DNA from: CAZDUS01 sp964609375
GTDB taxonomy: Bacteria > Verrucomicrobiota > Kiritimatiellia > CAIKKV01 > CAITUY01
Assembly: GCA_964609375.1 (NCBI GenBank)
Contig: CAZSSA010000001.1
Span: 1 to 64,000, forward strand
Direction of reading: 5' to 3'
Length of the DNA: 64,000 bases
Positions 35,144 to 43,709 of this stretch are shown here, piece after piece (position 1 is the stretch's first letter; each line of letters begins with the position of its first letter). The notes beneath the pieces were generated by a model. It searched no databases. It was given only the letters and a program-made list of their open reading frames with translations, and was not told where the DNA came from. The position numbers were made by a program, and so were the translations under genes.

Positions 35144-35509
35144 TTACAGCACCTCGGGTGCCAGCGAAACAATCTTCATATAATTCTTTTCCCGAAGTTC
35201 GCGTGCCACCGGCCCAAAAATACGAGTCCCCAGCGGATTTAACTTTTCATCCACCAACACTACCGCGTTGTTGTCAAACCTCAACGTAGACCCATCCGGA
35301 CGCCGGATGGGCTGCGCCGTCCTAACAATAATCGCCCGACACACCTGCCCCTTCTTGACAATGCCAGCCGGTTGGGCCTCTTTAATAGCGACACGAATTA
35401 CATCACCAATGTGTGCAAAGCGTTTGCGCTGCCCAATTAACCGGAAACACCGCGCCACTCTTGCACCCGTGTTATCCGCCACATCAAGATTTGTTTCTTC
35501 CTGAATCAT
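35144..35509 (-). CDS. rplN: 50S ribosomal protein L14
   Basis: 121 aa. MIQEETNLDVADNTGARVAR start and FDNNAVVLVDEKLNPLGTRI near the end. Placed between rpsQ and rplX. Confidence 0.97.
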   Translation of the reverse strand: MIQEETNLDVADNTGARVARCFRLIGQRKRFAHIGDVIRVAIKEAQPAGIVKKGQVCRAIIVRTAQPIRRPDGSTLRFDNNAVVLVDEKLNPLGTRIFGPVARELREKNYMKIVSLAPEVL

Positions 35510-35524
35510 GGTCTTTCTTCCGTG

Positions 35525-35800
35525 TTATTGGCCGCCGCCCGACTCTAGAATCTTGACCAAACGCCACCGCTTTAACTTACTGAGCGGCCTCGTCTCCGTA
35601 ATCATGACCCTGTCACCAACTTTGGCCTCATTTTTTTCGTCATGCGCATGGAATTTATTATACTGCTTCATCTCCTTGCCGTACAAAGGATGACGCTTCT
35701 TGAGTTCCACACGAACCACAATCGTCTTCTGCATCGCGGCGCTGACCACAACACCCGTGCGCTCTTTGCGAAGTCCGCGTTTATTTTCAGTGTCTGCCAT
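35525..35800 (-). CDS. rpsQ: 30S ribosomal protein S17
   Basis: 91 aa. OB-fold S17: RKERTGVVVSAAMQKTIVVR, HPLYGKEMKQYNKFHAHDE, GDRVMITETRPLSKLKRW. ATG 35800 chosen; a TTG three codons earlier overlaps the rpmC stop. Confidence 0.95.
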   Translation of the reverse strand: MADTENKRGLRKERTGVVVSAAMQKTIVVRVELKKRHPLYGKEMKQYNKFHAHDEKNEAKVGDRVMITETRPLSKLKRWRLVKILESGGGQ

Positions 35801-35805
35801 AATGA

Positions 35806-36003
35806 TCAACCCCGTTGACTCTGGCGCTCTCTGGCAACCGTCTTGGCCCTGGCGATATCCCGCCGCAGACTCCGAATCCGAGACGGTTGTTCGACCTGAC
35901 TCGCCGACTTTCTAATGTTCAATACCCTCAGCTCCCGCTGCATATCTGAACATTGCTGTTCAATTTCATCTACACTCAATTCTCTCAATTTAGCGGCCTT
36001 CAT
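35806..36003 (-). CDS. rpmC: 50S ribosomal protein L29
   Basis: 65 aa, two-helix hairpin: MKAAKLRELSVDEIEQQCSD and a second helix with SRIRSLRRDIARAKTVARER. L29 lies at the peptide-exit tunnel rim and helps dock SRP and trigger factor. Confidence 0.93.
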   Translation of the reverse strand: MKAAKLRELSVDEIEQQCSDMQRELRVLNIRKSASQVEQPSRIRSLRRDIARAKTVARERQSQRG

Positions 36004-36034
36004 GGCTCACCGAATCCTTCTTTTTTCAGGCCCC

Positions 36035-36448
36035 TTAGCGGTGCCGCTTGACAAACATCGTCCGTATCGGCAGCTTTGCAGCTGCTAAGCGTAACGCCTC
36101 ACGCGCCATCACTTCTGGAATTCCATCCATCTCAAACAACATCGTTCCCGGACGCACAACGGCAACCCAAAACTCCGGCGCCCCTTTCCCTTTTCCTTGG
36201 CGGGTTTCCAACGGCTTCTTACTCACAGGCTTATCAGGGAATATCCTCATCCAGACCTTGCCACGCCGCTTCATATGGCGATTCATCGCCACGCGGCATG
36301 CCTCAATCTGAGTGGCTTTTACCCACGCCCGATCCAAAGCCTTCAAACCATATTCACCAAATGCCAGTGTATTCCCAGTCTGGGCATTTCCACGACGGGA
36401 ACCCCGCTGCACCATACGGTGCTTCACTCGTTTAGGCATAAGCGGCAT
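36035..36448 (-). CDS. rplP: 50S ribosomal protein L16
   Basis: 137 aa. MPKRVKHRMVQRGSRRGNA near the start, FGEYGLKALDRAWVKATQIE, GKGKGAPEFWVAVVRPGTML. ATG 36448 has GGGGAAG 5 nt upstream and overlaps rpsC by 17 bp; the usual family start would be the Met three codons later (36439). Peptidyl-transferase-proximal protein. Confidence 0.95.
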   Translation of the reverse strand: MPLMPKRVKHRMVQRGSRRGNAQTGNTLAFGEYGLKALDRAWVKATQIEACRVAMNRHMKRRGKVWMRIFPDKPVSKKPLETRQGKGKGAPEFWVAVVRPGTMLFEMDGIPEVMAREALRLAAAKLPIRTMFVKRHR

Positions 36449-37100
36449 TGGATCTTCCCCTTACTGCCTTTTCCGGCTCTTCCTTGTCCTTGCAAATCCA
36501 AACCTTGACGCCAATTTTTCCGGCCGTCGTATGGGCCTCGGCAAATCCGTAATCAATGTTGGCCCGAAGCGTATGCAAGGGAATCGTCCCCTCCTTATAC
36601 TGCTCCGTTCTGGACAACTCAGCACCGCCCAATCGTCCCGCCACCTTGATACGAATACCCTTCACCCCGAGTTCCATCGCCATCTTAATGGCTCGCTTCA
36701 TCGCACGACGAAATGAAACCCGTCTCTCCATCTGCACCGCAACACCTGCAGCAACTAACTGTGCATTGGTATCGGGGTTGCGTATCTCCCGAATTTCAAG
36801 ATAGATATCCTTGCCGCTCATTTTCGTAATCTCTTCACGAATACGGTCAAGGTCCTGCCCTTTGCGTCCAATAACTACACCAGGCCTGGCTGTACATATT
36901 GTCACTCGAACGCGATTCGCATAGCGCTCAATGATAATATCCGCCACCGCGGCTGCTTCCAGTCGTTTTTTTACTAGATCGCGAATCTTGAGATCTTCGA
37001 TCAGCATTGGTCCACAGGTCTTCTTGTCAGCAAACCAGCGCGATTTCCACGCCTTGCTAACTGCAATCCGCAGCCCAATAGGATTGGTTTTCTGTCCCAA
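36432..37100 (-). CDS. rpsC: 30S ribosomal protein S3
   Basis: 222 aa. The family start 'MGQKTNPIGLR' is encoded with TTG (37100), which has AAAGGAG 8 nt upstream; the GTG six codons earlier coincides with that site. KH type-2 domain with VVIGRKGQDLDRIREEI; C-terminal GGAELSRTEQYKEGTIPLHT forms the mRNA-entry helicase region. Confidence 0.96.
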   Translation of the reverse strand: MGQKTNPIGLRIAVSKAWKSRWFADKKTCGPMLIEDLKIRDLVKKRLEAAAVADIIIERYANRVRVTICTARPGVVIGRKGQDLDRIREEITKMSGKDIYLEIREIRNPDTNAQLVAAGVAVQMERRVSFRRAMKRAIKMAMELGVKGIRIKVAGRLGGAELSRTEQYKEGTIPLHTLRANIDYGFAEAHTTAGKIGVKVWICKDKEEPEKAVRGRSNAAYA

Positions 37101-37137
37101 AACATCGCTCCTTTCCACTCATCCGGCTCACAGCCGG

Positions 37138-37473
37138 TCACTTTTCATCAGTCAACACTACCGTAATATGGCTGGTCCGTTTCCGGATCCGGCTCACCAT
37201 TCCTCGCGAACGCGCCCAAAACCTCTTCATCGCCGGTCCTTCACCGATCGTCGCTTGCTTGACCTTAAGGTCATCAGCCGAAAGTTTGGCGTTGTTTTCA
37301 GCATTAGCCACAGCCGAACGTAACGTCTTCTCCAACTGTTCAGCAACCTTACGCTCGCTAAATTGTGCAATCTTAAGCGCCTGCGCTACGGGCAAACCCT
37401 GTATCGCTCGCGCCATGTCCCTCGCTTTACGCGGTGACATTCGCACATACTTCGTTACTGCTTTAACTTCCAT
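37138..37473 (-). CDS. rplV: 50S ribosomal protein L22
   Basis: 111 aa. VRMSPRKARDMARAIQGLPV start, LRSAVANAENN, RFWARSRGMVSRIRKRTSHI hairpin that lines the exit tunnel and is the site of macrolide-resistance mutations in other bacteria; wild-type in length here. Its ribosome-binding site (GGAG) starts at the stop codon of the preceding unusual gene, so the two are probably translationally coupled. Confidence 0.96.
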   Translation of the reverse strand: MEVKAVTKYVRMSPRKARDMARAIQGLPVAQALKIAQFSERKVAEQLEKTLRSAVANAENNAKLSADDLKVKQATIGEGPAMKRFWARSRGMVSRIRKRTSHITVVLTDEK

Positions 37474-37483
37474 TGCCTCGCTC

Positions 37484-38005
37484 CTACTCCTTCGAGCCGG
37501 TCGCCACTACCACCCGGTCTTTACTCCCGGGAAAATCCCGACCCGTCCGCTCAATCACTGCACCGGCGACCATCGGACGAACATCCACAATCCTGAGCCT
37601 GGCCACCACCCTCTCTCCCCGCATCACCGCCAACCGCATCCCCGGTCGCAACCCCTGCCGCCTCCCAGCGCTTAATACGGCCAGCCCCAGGTCCTCATTT
37701 ACTTCCAAAATGCTGCATTCTTGTCCCTCGCGAATAACGTCACCCTCTGACGTTTTCGATCCCTGCCCCCCTGCTATCTCAACCGCATGCCTATCCAACC
37801 TCGCCCGCAGCATGTCAACTTCAGCTCTGGCCACTGCCAGCGAATCCGCTAACCACTTCACCTGACTCTGCAACCTTGCCACTTCACCATCCGCTATCCC
37901 TGAAGCGGCAGAGACTCCACATACCATCGCCACTAGCCCCAATACCCACCCGGGACGCTTACCCTTACCCGGTCGGCAGCAACCGACTTGGCGACTTATA
38001 TTCAT
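37484..38005 (-). CDS. coiled-coil exported/membrane-anchored protein inserted between rpsS and rplV
   Basis: 173 aa, not a ribosomal protein. Basic N-terminus (KGKRPG) then a hydrophobic stretch WVLGLVAMVCGVSAASG, a signal peptide or anchor. Residues about 40-80 form a heptad-like helix (VARLQSQVKWLADSLAVARA, VDMLRARLDRHAVEIAG). The C-terminal ~80 residues fold-like region (SILEVNEDLGLAVLSAGRRQ, LRPGMRLAVMRGERVVARL, VVVATGSKE) resembles a beta-rich 'GxRxGLRPGM...V.RG' domain seen in hypothetical PVC proteins and vaguely recalls the FlgT C-terminal domain. ATG 38005 lies 5 bp after rpsS; the stop is 10 bp before rplV. No known function. It must be transcribed with the S10 operon, so the reading is not an artefact of overlap. 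Confidence 0.8.
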   Translation of the reverse strand: MNISRQVGCCRPGKGKRPGWVLGLVAMVCGVSAASGIADGEVARLQSQVKWLADSLAVARAEVDMLRARLDRHAVEIAGGQGSKTSEGDVIREGQECSILEVNEDLGLAVLSAGRRQGLRPGMRLAVMRGERVVARLRIVDVRPMVAGAVIERTGRDFPGSKDRVVVATGSKE

Positions 38006-38010
38006 CTGGT

Positions 38011-38295
38011 CTACTTCAACGCCACAGTCTTGTCCGTATGCACACCGTGCTTCCGGAATATACGAGTAGGCGCAAACTCACCAAGACGGTGCCCAACCAT
38101 ATGTTCCGAAATGTACACTGGCATGTGCTGCTTTCCATTATGAACCGCCACAGTATGCCCGACAAACTCGGGAATAATCATGGACCGGCGCGACCAAGTC
38201 TTGATCACACGTTTCTCGCCGGAACGATTCATTTTTTCGACACGCTGTAACAGCTTGTCTTCAACGTACGGCCCCTTTTTGAGTGAACGGCCCAT
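38011..38295 (-). CDS. rpsS: 30S ribosomal protein S19
   Basis: 94 aa. MGRSLKKGPYVEDKLLQRVE start, IKTWSRRSMIIPEFVGHTVAVHNG core, GHRLGEFAPTRIFRKHG. rplB ends 3 bp before its start. Instead of rplV, the coiled-coil gene follows it. Confidence 0.97.
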   Translation of the reverse strand: MGRSLKKGPYVEDKLLQRVEKMNRSGEKRVIKTWSRRSMIIPEFVGHTVAVHNGKQHMPVYISEHMVGHRLGEFAPTRIFRKHGVHTDKTVALK

Positions 38296-38298
38296 GGC

Positions 38299-39123
38299 TT
38301 ATTTTCTCCGACTGATAATAAATTTACTCGACGACTTCCGCCCAGCTCTCGTCTTCTTGCCCTTGGTCAACTGCCCCCAGGGAGTTACCGGATGCCCACC
38401 ACCAGACGTGCGGCCTTCGCCACCTCCCATCGGATGATCCACCGGATTCATCGCTACACCTCGAACAGTAGGACGAATGCCAAGCCACCGCTTGCGTCCT
38501 GCCTTCCCAAGCTTCACACCATCATGCTCAGCATTACCAACTTGTCCAACCGTGGCCATGCAGTTCACGTTAATCAAACGGACTTCGCCGGAAGGCAATC
38601 TAACATTGGCAAAAGCCCCTTCACGCGACATGACCTGAGCCGATTGCCCAGCACTGCGCGCCAACTGCGCACCACCACCAACCGTCAACTCAATATTGTG
38701 AACAACTAAACCAAGCGGTATCTTTCCAATCGGCAGGGCATTCCCGACAACAGGCTCCACATCCGGACCTGACATGACCATGGCTCCGACCTGCAAGCCA
38801 ACGGGCGCAAGTATATACCGCTTCTCGCCGTCCTTATAATTCAACAATGCGATTCGCGCCGAACGATTGGGATCATACTCAATCGCCGCCACTTTAGCAG
38901 GAATTCCACTCTTGTCCCGCTTGAAATCTATCAGTCGGAACTGACGTCGGTGACCTCCACCACGATGCCGCACGGTAATGCGCCCAGCTGCGTTCCGACC
39001 GCCTGATTTACTCTTTACCTTTGTCAACGACCGTTCAGGCGTCGTCTTTGTAATTTCGTCAAACGCCGGCAACTGCGTGGAACGCAGGCTCGGTGTCGTC
39101 GGTTTGAATGTCTTCAAAGCCAT
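38299..39123 (-). CDS. rplB: 50S ribosomal protein L2
   Basis: 274 aa. GRNAAGRITVRHRGGGHRRQ, RSAGQSAQVMSREGAFANVR, and the C-terminal VAMNPVDHPMGGGEGRTSGG with the conserved His that lies near the peptidyl-transferase center. Length normal. Confidence 0.97.
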   Translation of the reverse strand: MALKTFKPTTPSLRSTQLPAFDEITKTTPERSLTKVKSKSGGRNAAGRITVRHRGGGHRRQFRLIDFKRDKSGIPAKVAAIEYDPNRSARIALLNYKDGEKRYILAPVGLQVGAMVMSGPDVEPVVGNALPIGKIPLGLVVHNIELTVGGGAQLARSAGQSAQVMSREGAFANVRLPSGEVRLINVNCMATVGQVGNAEHDGVKLGKAGRKRWLGIRPTVRGVAMNPVDHPMGGGEGRTSGGGHPVTPWGQLTKGKKTRAGRKSSSKFIISRRK

Positions 39124-39133
39124 ACCTTACTCC

Positions 39134-39415
39134 CTACTCAAGATCGATCTTATCGCCTTCCTTAAGCGTGACTATCGCCCGCTTCCAGTCCGGCTTCCTT
39201 CCGTAGTGAATCGTGCGCTCCCGGCGTTCCTTGCCAAGATAATTCATTGTGTGCACCTTCACCACTTTCACTTTAAAAAAATCTTCCACGGCCTTCTTGA
39301 TCTCAAGCTTGTTCGCTGCCGGATCAACCTTGAACACATACTTGTTCAAGGCAGCCATCTGCGTTCCCTTTTCCGTGATATTAAGGCCTTTAATCGCCGA
39401 TAACGCGTTCTTCAT
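39134..39415 (-). CDS. rplW: 50S ribosomal protein L23
   Basis: 93 aa. NITEKGTQMAALNKYVFKV, AVEDFFKVKVVKVHTMNYLG, KRAIVTLKEGDKID. Exit-tunnel protein that docks trigger factor and SRP. ATG overlaps the rplD stop by 4 bp. Confidence 0.95.
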   Translation of the reverse strand: MKNALSAIKGLNITEKGTQMAALNKYVFKVDPAANKLEIKKAVEDFFKVKVVKVHTMNYLGKERRERTIHYGRKPDWKRAIVTLKEGDKIDLE

Positions 39416-40050
39416 TCTTTCCTCCCCGCCTTGCCCTCAAGTCGAGCACACAGCACATCCATCGCCGCTCGAGTGACCACGGCCACTGGGTACCTTAACA
39501 GTTGATAGGTGCTGACCGATTGTGCCGTTGTCGCTTCAACACGCTTCAGGTTGCGAACCGCACAAATCAAATTCCTGTCCAACCGATCCACCACGATCAA
39601 TGCGCTTTCCAACCCCATCGACTTCATCACATTCATCGCCGCCTTCGTCTTTGGCTCAACCATTGTGAATTGGTCAACCACTCGAACCCGCCCTTCACGG
39701 ACCAAATCACTCAACGCACGTCGAAACGCCAGTCGTGCCACTTTCAAAGGAACCTTTTTTTCATATGACCGTGGATGCGGACCATGCGCCACACCACCAC
39801 CGCGCCACACAGGTGACTGCTTATAGCCGGCTCGTGCCTGCCCCGTACCCTTTTGGCGCCACGGCTTCTTGCCACTACCATTAACCGCCCCTTTTCCCAA
39901 CGTCGAAGCGGTACCGGCACGCATTCCGGCCTGATGAGCAACCACCACGTCATGCACAGCCTGCTGGCCCTGCTTTGTCAACAACGCTTCCGGGAAATCA
40001 TAGTCCCCGAGAGTTGCGCCCTTCATGTCATAGACGGACACCTTACTCAT
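39412..40050 (-). CDS. rplD: 50S ribosomal protein L4
   Basis: 212 aa. The extended loop KKPWRQKGTGQARAGYKQSP and WRGGGVAHGPHPRSYEKKV reaches the exit tunnel. C-terminal VDRLDRNLICAVRNLKRVEA. ATG overlaps rplC stop by 4 bp. In E. coli L4 controls the S10 operon; the corresponding leader site was not recognised here. Confidence 0.96.
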   Translation of the reverse strand: MSKVSVYDMKGATLGDYDFPEALLTKQGQQAVHDVVVAHQAGMRAGTASTLGKGAVNGSGKKPWRQKGTGQARAGYKQSPVWRGGGVAHGPHPRSYEKKVPLKVARLAFRRALSDLVREGRVRVVDQFTMVEPKTKAAMNVMKSMGLESALIVVDRLDRNLICAVRNLKRVEATTAQSVSTYQLLRYPVAVVTRAAMDVLCARLEGKAGRKE

Positions 40051-40688
40051 TTCGCCTGCCCCGCCTTCTTCAATGCTTTACGAACAACAACCATCGCGCC
40101 TGCAGGCCCCGGAACGGCACCGCATACCAACAATAGATTCTCCGAGGCGCGCAACTGCACAACTTTCAGATTCTGCGTTGTCGCCCTCACTTGTCCCATA
40201 TGACCAGGCATCCTCTTCCCCTTGTGAACCCGACCCGGATAGGAGCGGCAACCAATCGATCCGATTCGCCGCTTGGAATGACCACCATGGGTCATGGGAC
40301 CACCGCGCATCCCATGACGCCGCACAACTCCCTGAAAGCCACGCCCCTTGGTAATGCCCATGATGTCCACATAGGAGACACCTTCCAGTACCGCAGCCGT
40401 CACAGCATCTCCTGCCTTTAGAGACTCGGAAGTGTCTATGCGAAACTCGTGCAGATACTGCTGGGCCACCCCACCAAAACCCTTAACTTCTCCAGCTTCC
40501 GGCTTGTTGGCGCGTCCCGCCTTCTTCGGCCCAAGTCCGATTTTCAAGGCGTCGTAACCGTCTTTAGCCTTGGTCTTGCGCTGCACGACAACGCACGGAC
40601 CGACTTCTATTACCGTCACAGGAATCTGGCGTCCCTCGTCGCCAAATACCCGCGTCATACCTATTTTTTTTCCAAGTATCCCTTGCAT
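40047..40688 (-). CDS. rplC: 50S ribosomal protein L3
   Basis: 213 aa. MQGILGKKIGMTRVFGDEGR start, GRGFQGVVRRHGMRGGPMTH, GSIGCRSYPGRVHKGKRMPG loop that reaches the peptidyl-transferase center. ATG 40688 fits family alignment; an ATG two codons earlier (40694) is possible. Confidence 0.96.
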   Translation of the reverse strand: MQGILGKKIGMTRVFGDEGRQIPVTVIEVGPCVVVQRKTKAKDGYDALKIGLGPKKAGRANKPEAGEVKGFGGVAQQYLHEFRIDTSESLKAGDAVTAAVLEGVSYVDIMGITKGRGFQGVVRRHGMRGGPMTHGGHSKRRIGSIGCRSYPGRVHKGKRMPGHMGQVRATTQNLKVVQLRASENLLLVCGAVPGPAGAMVVVRKALKKAGQAK

Positions 40689-40698
40689 GGCCATCCAC

Positions 40699-41007
40699 TC
40701 AAATCTTGATCGTTATGTCCACACCCGCCGGCATGTTGAGCTTCTTCAACTCATCCACCGTCTTTGCCGTCGGCTCCACTATATCCAGCAACCGTTTATG
40801 GGTGCGGATCTCAAACTGCTCCATCGACTTCTTGTCGGCATGCACACTGCGGTTGACACTATAGCGCTCAACACGCGTCGGCATCGGAATCGGACCGACA
40901 ACCCTCGCCCCTGTCCGCTTCGCGGTCTCAACAATGTCAGACACCGATTGGTCTAACACACGATAATCAAAAGCCTTCAAACGTATTCGTATGCGTTGTT
41001 TTTCCAT
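40699..41007 (-). CDS. rpsJ: 30S ribosomal protein S10 (NusE)
   Basis: 102 aa. RIRIRLKAFDYRVLDQSVSD, VVGPIPMPTRVERYSVNRS, HKRLLDIVEPTAKTVDELKK. Also the antitermination partner of NusB. ATG 41007 chosen; a GTG at 41019 overlaps the fusA stop (GTGA). Confidence 0.96.
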   Translation of the reverse strand: MEKQRIRIRLKAFDYRVLDQSVSDIVETAKRTGARVVGPIPMPTRVERYSVNRSVHADKKSMEQFEIRTHKRLLDIVEPTAKTVDELKKLNMPAGVDITIKI

Positions 41008-41015
41008 GGTTCCAC

Positions 41016-43166
41016 TCACCGTTCCAGAAGTTGCTGCTGAATCGCCGCCGGCACGACGTCAAAACAGGCCGGTTCCATCGTATAGCTCGCCCGCCCCCGC
41101 GTAAGAGAGCGAATGGCCGTAGAATATCCAAATAGCTCTGCCAGCGGCAATTTTGCGTGAATAACCTGTACGGTCTCCCGGCTGATCATGTCATGCACAT
41201 GCCCTCTCCGCGCGCTAATGTCGTTCAACACATCACCGAGATGCTCCGCCGGTAGAATAATTTCAAGCGACATGATAGGCTCAAGTATTACGGGGGCGGC
41301 ATCTTTGGCCGCGGCACGTAGGGCCATATTGCCAGCTGTCCTAAACGCCATCTCAGTTGATTCTTGATCGTGATAGCTACCACCTATTATTCGCACACGT
41401 ACATCGACTAGCGAATAGTTCGCCACAACACCCGTAAGTAAACCATCCCGAATGCCGTCCTCAATACTGGCCTTGAATTCAGAAGGAATACGACTCGAGG
41501 GAACGTCAAATTCTATCGTAGTCCCCTCGCCTCTTGGCGCAGGCTCCACTTCAATAACCACTTCAGCAAATTGCCGCTGCCCGCCAATATCCCGCTCAAA
41601 CTTGTGGTCCCCACGCCCCTTCGTGGATACACTCTCACGATACGCCACCATTGGCCGTCCAGCGTTCGCCTGCACCTTATACTCACGGAACATGCGATCC
41701 TTCAATATTTCCAAATGCAACTCGCCCATTCCACTCAGCAAGGTCTGCCCCGTATCACCATCAATCGAAATTACACATGTCGGATCTTCAGCAGCCATTG
41801 CTGCCAGCGCCTCAGTCAATTTATCCCGATCGGCCTGGGATTTAGGCTCAACAGCCATTGACATGACAGGCTCGGGAAAGCGGATACGCTCAAGTTCAAC
41901 CGGTAGATTTTCCGCACACAGGGTATCTCCCGTTGTGGCCTGCTTAAGACCCACCACCGCACCAATCTCACCGGCATGGATCGTTTCAACTTCTTGCCGA
42001 TCATCGGCGTGCAGAAGAACAAGCTTCATGACCCGCTCCCGCTTCCGCAGGCGGGGGTTAAAAACGTTTTGTCCCTTTTTCAGTTGCCCCGAGTAAACCC
42101 TCACAAAACCCATCCGCCCCATGTAGGGATCATTCATCACTTTAAACACCAATGCACTCAAAGGCGCAAAGTCATCAGTCTCGCGAGTAACCTTTTCGTG
42201 AGTCTTTGGATGCACACCGTCCACCGGCGGAATATCCACCGGGGAGGGCAGGTAATCAACAACAGCATCCAATAACTGCTGAACTCCCTTGTTCCTCAAC
42301 GAGGAGCCCACAAGCACCGGTGTAATCTTTTGCGCCAGCGTTGCCCGACGCAAACTATCCTTTAAAACAGCAGCTGGAACATCGGGATTCTCCAAGTAAG
42401 CATTCAGCATTGCCTCATCACGTTCAGCAAGGCATTCAATCATCTCCGCCCGAGCTTTTTCAGCCTGAACACCAAATTCCGCAGGAATCGCCGAGGTCAC
42501 CACTTTGGCGCCGAGAGACGTATCATCGTACGAAATCGCTTCCATCGTGACCAGATCCACAACCCCAACAAACCGATCCTCAGCCCCCATTGGAATCTGA
42601 ACCGCAACTGGCGTCGCCAGAAGTTTTTCACGCATCTGCTTAATCACAGAATCGAAATCAGCTCCAATACGATCCATCTTATTCACAAAAGCCAACCGGG
42701 GAACATGATAACGATCCGCTTGGCGCCAAACCGTCTCAGACTGCGGCTGGACGCCTCCCACCCCGCAAAACACCACAACAGCACCATCCAGCACCCTTAA
42801 GGACCGCTCTACCTCAACGGTAAAATCGACATGCCCAGGGGTATCAATGATATTGATCTGATGATCTTTCCAAAAACAGGTTGTAGCGGCGCTTGTGATG
42901 GTAATGCCACGCTCTTTCTCCTGCGGCATCCAATCCATCGTCGCCGTACCTTCATGCACTTCGCCCATTCGGTGAACACGACCAGCGTAGAACAGAATAC
43001 GCTCGGTGGTCGTTGTCTTGCCAGCGTCGATATGGGCGATGATGCCAATATTTCGCAGGCTGACTAAAGAACGAGATCGATCCGCCGCTTCACGCGTACG
43101 GACTTCTCCCGCCGAATCACCTTTTCGGTTCTGCTCCAAAATCGTTTCCATTGGCGTTAATATCAT
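41016..43166 (-). CDS. fusA: elongation factor G
   Basis: 716 aa, catalyses GTP-driven translocation. G1 AHIDAGKTTTTERIL, G3 DTPGHVDF, G4 NKMD, domain IV tip region with GGQRQFAEVVIEVEP and GSYHDQESTEMAFRTAGNMA. ATG 43166 has GGAG upstream and gives about 40 residues before the G1 strand, roughly 30 more than E. coli EF-G (MARTTPIARYRNIGI). The extension (MILTPMETILEQNRKGDSAG...) is polar. Confidence 0.96.
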   Translation of the reverse strand: MILTPMETILEQNRKGDSAGEVRTREAADRSRSLVSLRNIGIIAHIDAGKTTTTERILFYAGRVHRMGEVHEGTATMDWMPQEKERGITITSAATTCFWKDHQINIIDTPGHVDFTVEVERSLRVLDGAVVVFCGVGGVQPQSETVWRQADRYHVPRLAFVNKMDRIGADFDSVIKQMREKLLATPVAVQIPMGAEDRFVGVVDLVTMEAISYDDTSLGAKVVTSAIPAEFGVQAEKARAEMIECLAERDEAMLNAYLENPDVPAAVLKDSLRRATLAQKITPVLVGSSLRNKGVQQLLDAVVDYLPSPVDIPPVDGVHPKTHEKVTRETDDFAPLSALVFKVMNDPYMGRMGFVRVYSGQLKKGQNVFNPRLRKRERVMKLVLLHADDRQEVETIHAGEIGAVVGLKQATTGDTLCAENLPVELERIRFPEPVMSMAVEPKSQADRDKLTEALAAMAAEDPTCVISIDGDTGQTLLSGMGELHLEILKDRMFREYKVQANAGRPMVAYRESVSTKGRGDHKFERDIGGQRQFAEVVIEVEPAPRGEGTTIEFDVPSSRIPSEFKASIEDGIRDGLLTGVVANYSLVDVRVRIIGGSYHDQESTEMAFRTAGNMALRAAAKDAAPVILEPIMSLEIILPAEHLGDVLNDISARRGHVHDMISRETVQVIHAKLPLAELFGYSTAIRSLTRGRASYTMEPACFDVVPAAIQQQLLER

Positions 43167-43214
43167 GGGCGGACTCCGTCGCGCATTCGCACACCGGCGC
43201 CAGCCCAACACCTT

Positions 43215-43688
43215 CTACCATCTGTAATGTGCAAATGCTTTGTTCGCCTGCGCCATCTTGTGCGTATCATCACGCTTCTTGATCGCATTTCCTTGCTCGG
43301 CATACGCATCCAGAATTTCCATCGCCAGTGCCCGACGCATGGGAACACCCTTGCGCGTCTTCGCATACTGGATAAGCCACCTCATGGCCAAAGCCGCCTG
43401 ACGATCAGTACTCACCTCCACTGGCACCTGATAGGTGGCACCACCAACCCGTCGCGACTTGACTTCAACTCTAGGTTTTACATTGTCGATCGCCCGAAGC
43501 AAAATTTCAAGCGGATCGCCATCCGTATGCTTTTCCTGGATGACCTTCAAGGCATCGTAAACAATGCCTGTTGCCACCGATTTTTTACCCACCTTCATCA
43601 GGCGGTTGACCAAACGGCCGACCAGTTCGCTACCGTACTTGGGGTCTTGCCCAACCGCACGCCGTTCTGCTTTACGTCTTCGTCCCAT
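43215..43688 (-). CDS. rpsG: 30S ribosomal protein S7
   Basis: 157 aa. MGRRRKAERRAVGQDPKYGS start, LVNRLMKVGKKSVATGIVYD, RRVGGATYQVPVEV beta hairpin near the E site, and FAHYRW end. Regulator of the str operon in E. coli. Confidence 0.97.
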   Translation of the reverse strand: MGRRRKAERRAVGQDPKYGSELVGRLVNRLMKVGKKSVATGIVYDALKVIQEKHTDGDPLEILLRAIDNVKPRVEVKSRRVGGATYQVPVEVSTDRQAALAMRWLIQYAKTRKGVPMRRALAMEILDAYAEQGNAIKKRDDTHKMAQANKAFAHYRW

Positions 43689-43709
43689 GTTCTTGCGCCG
43701 TCCTAAGAC

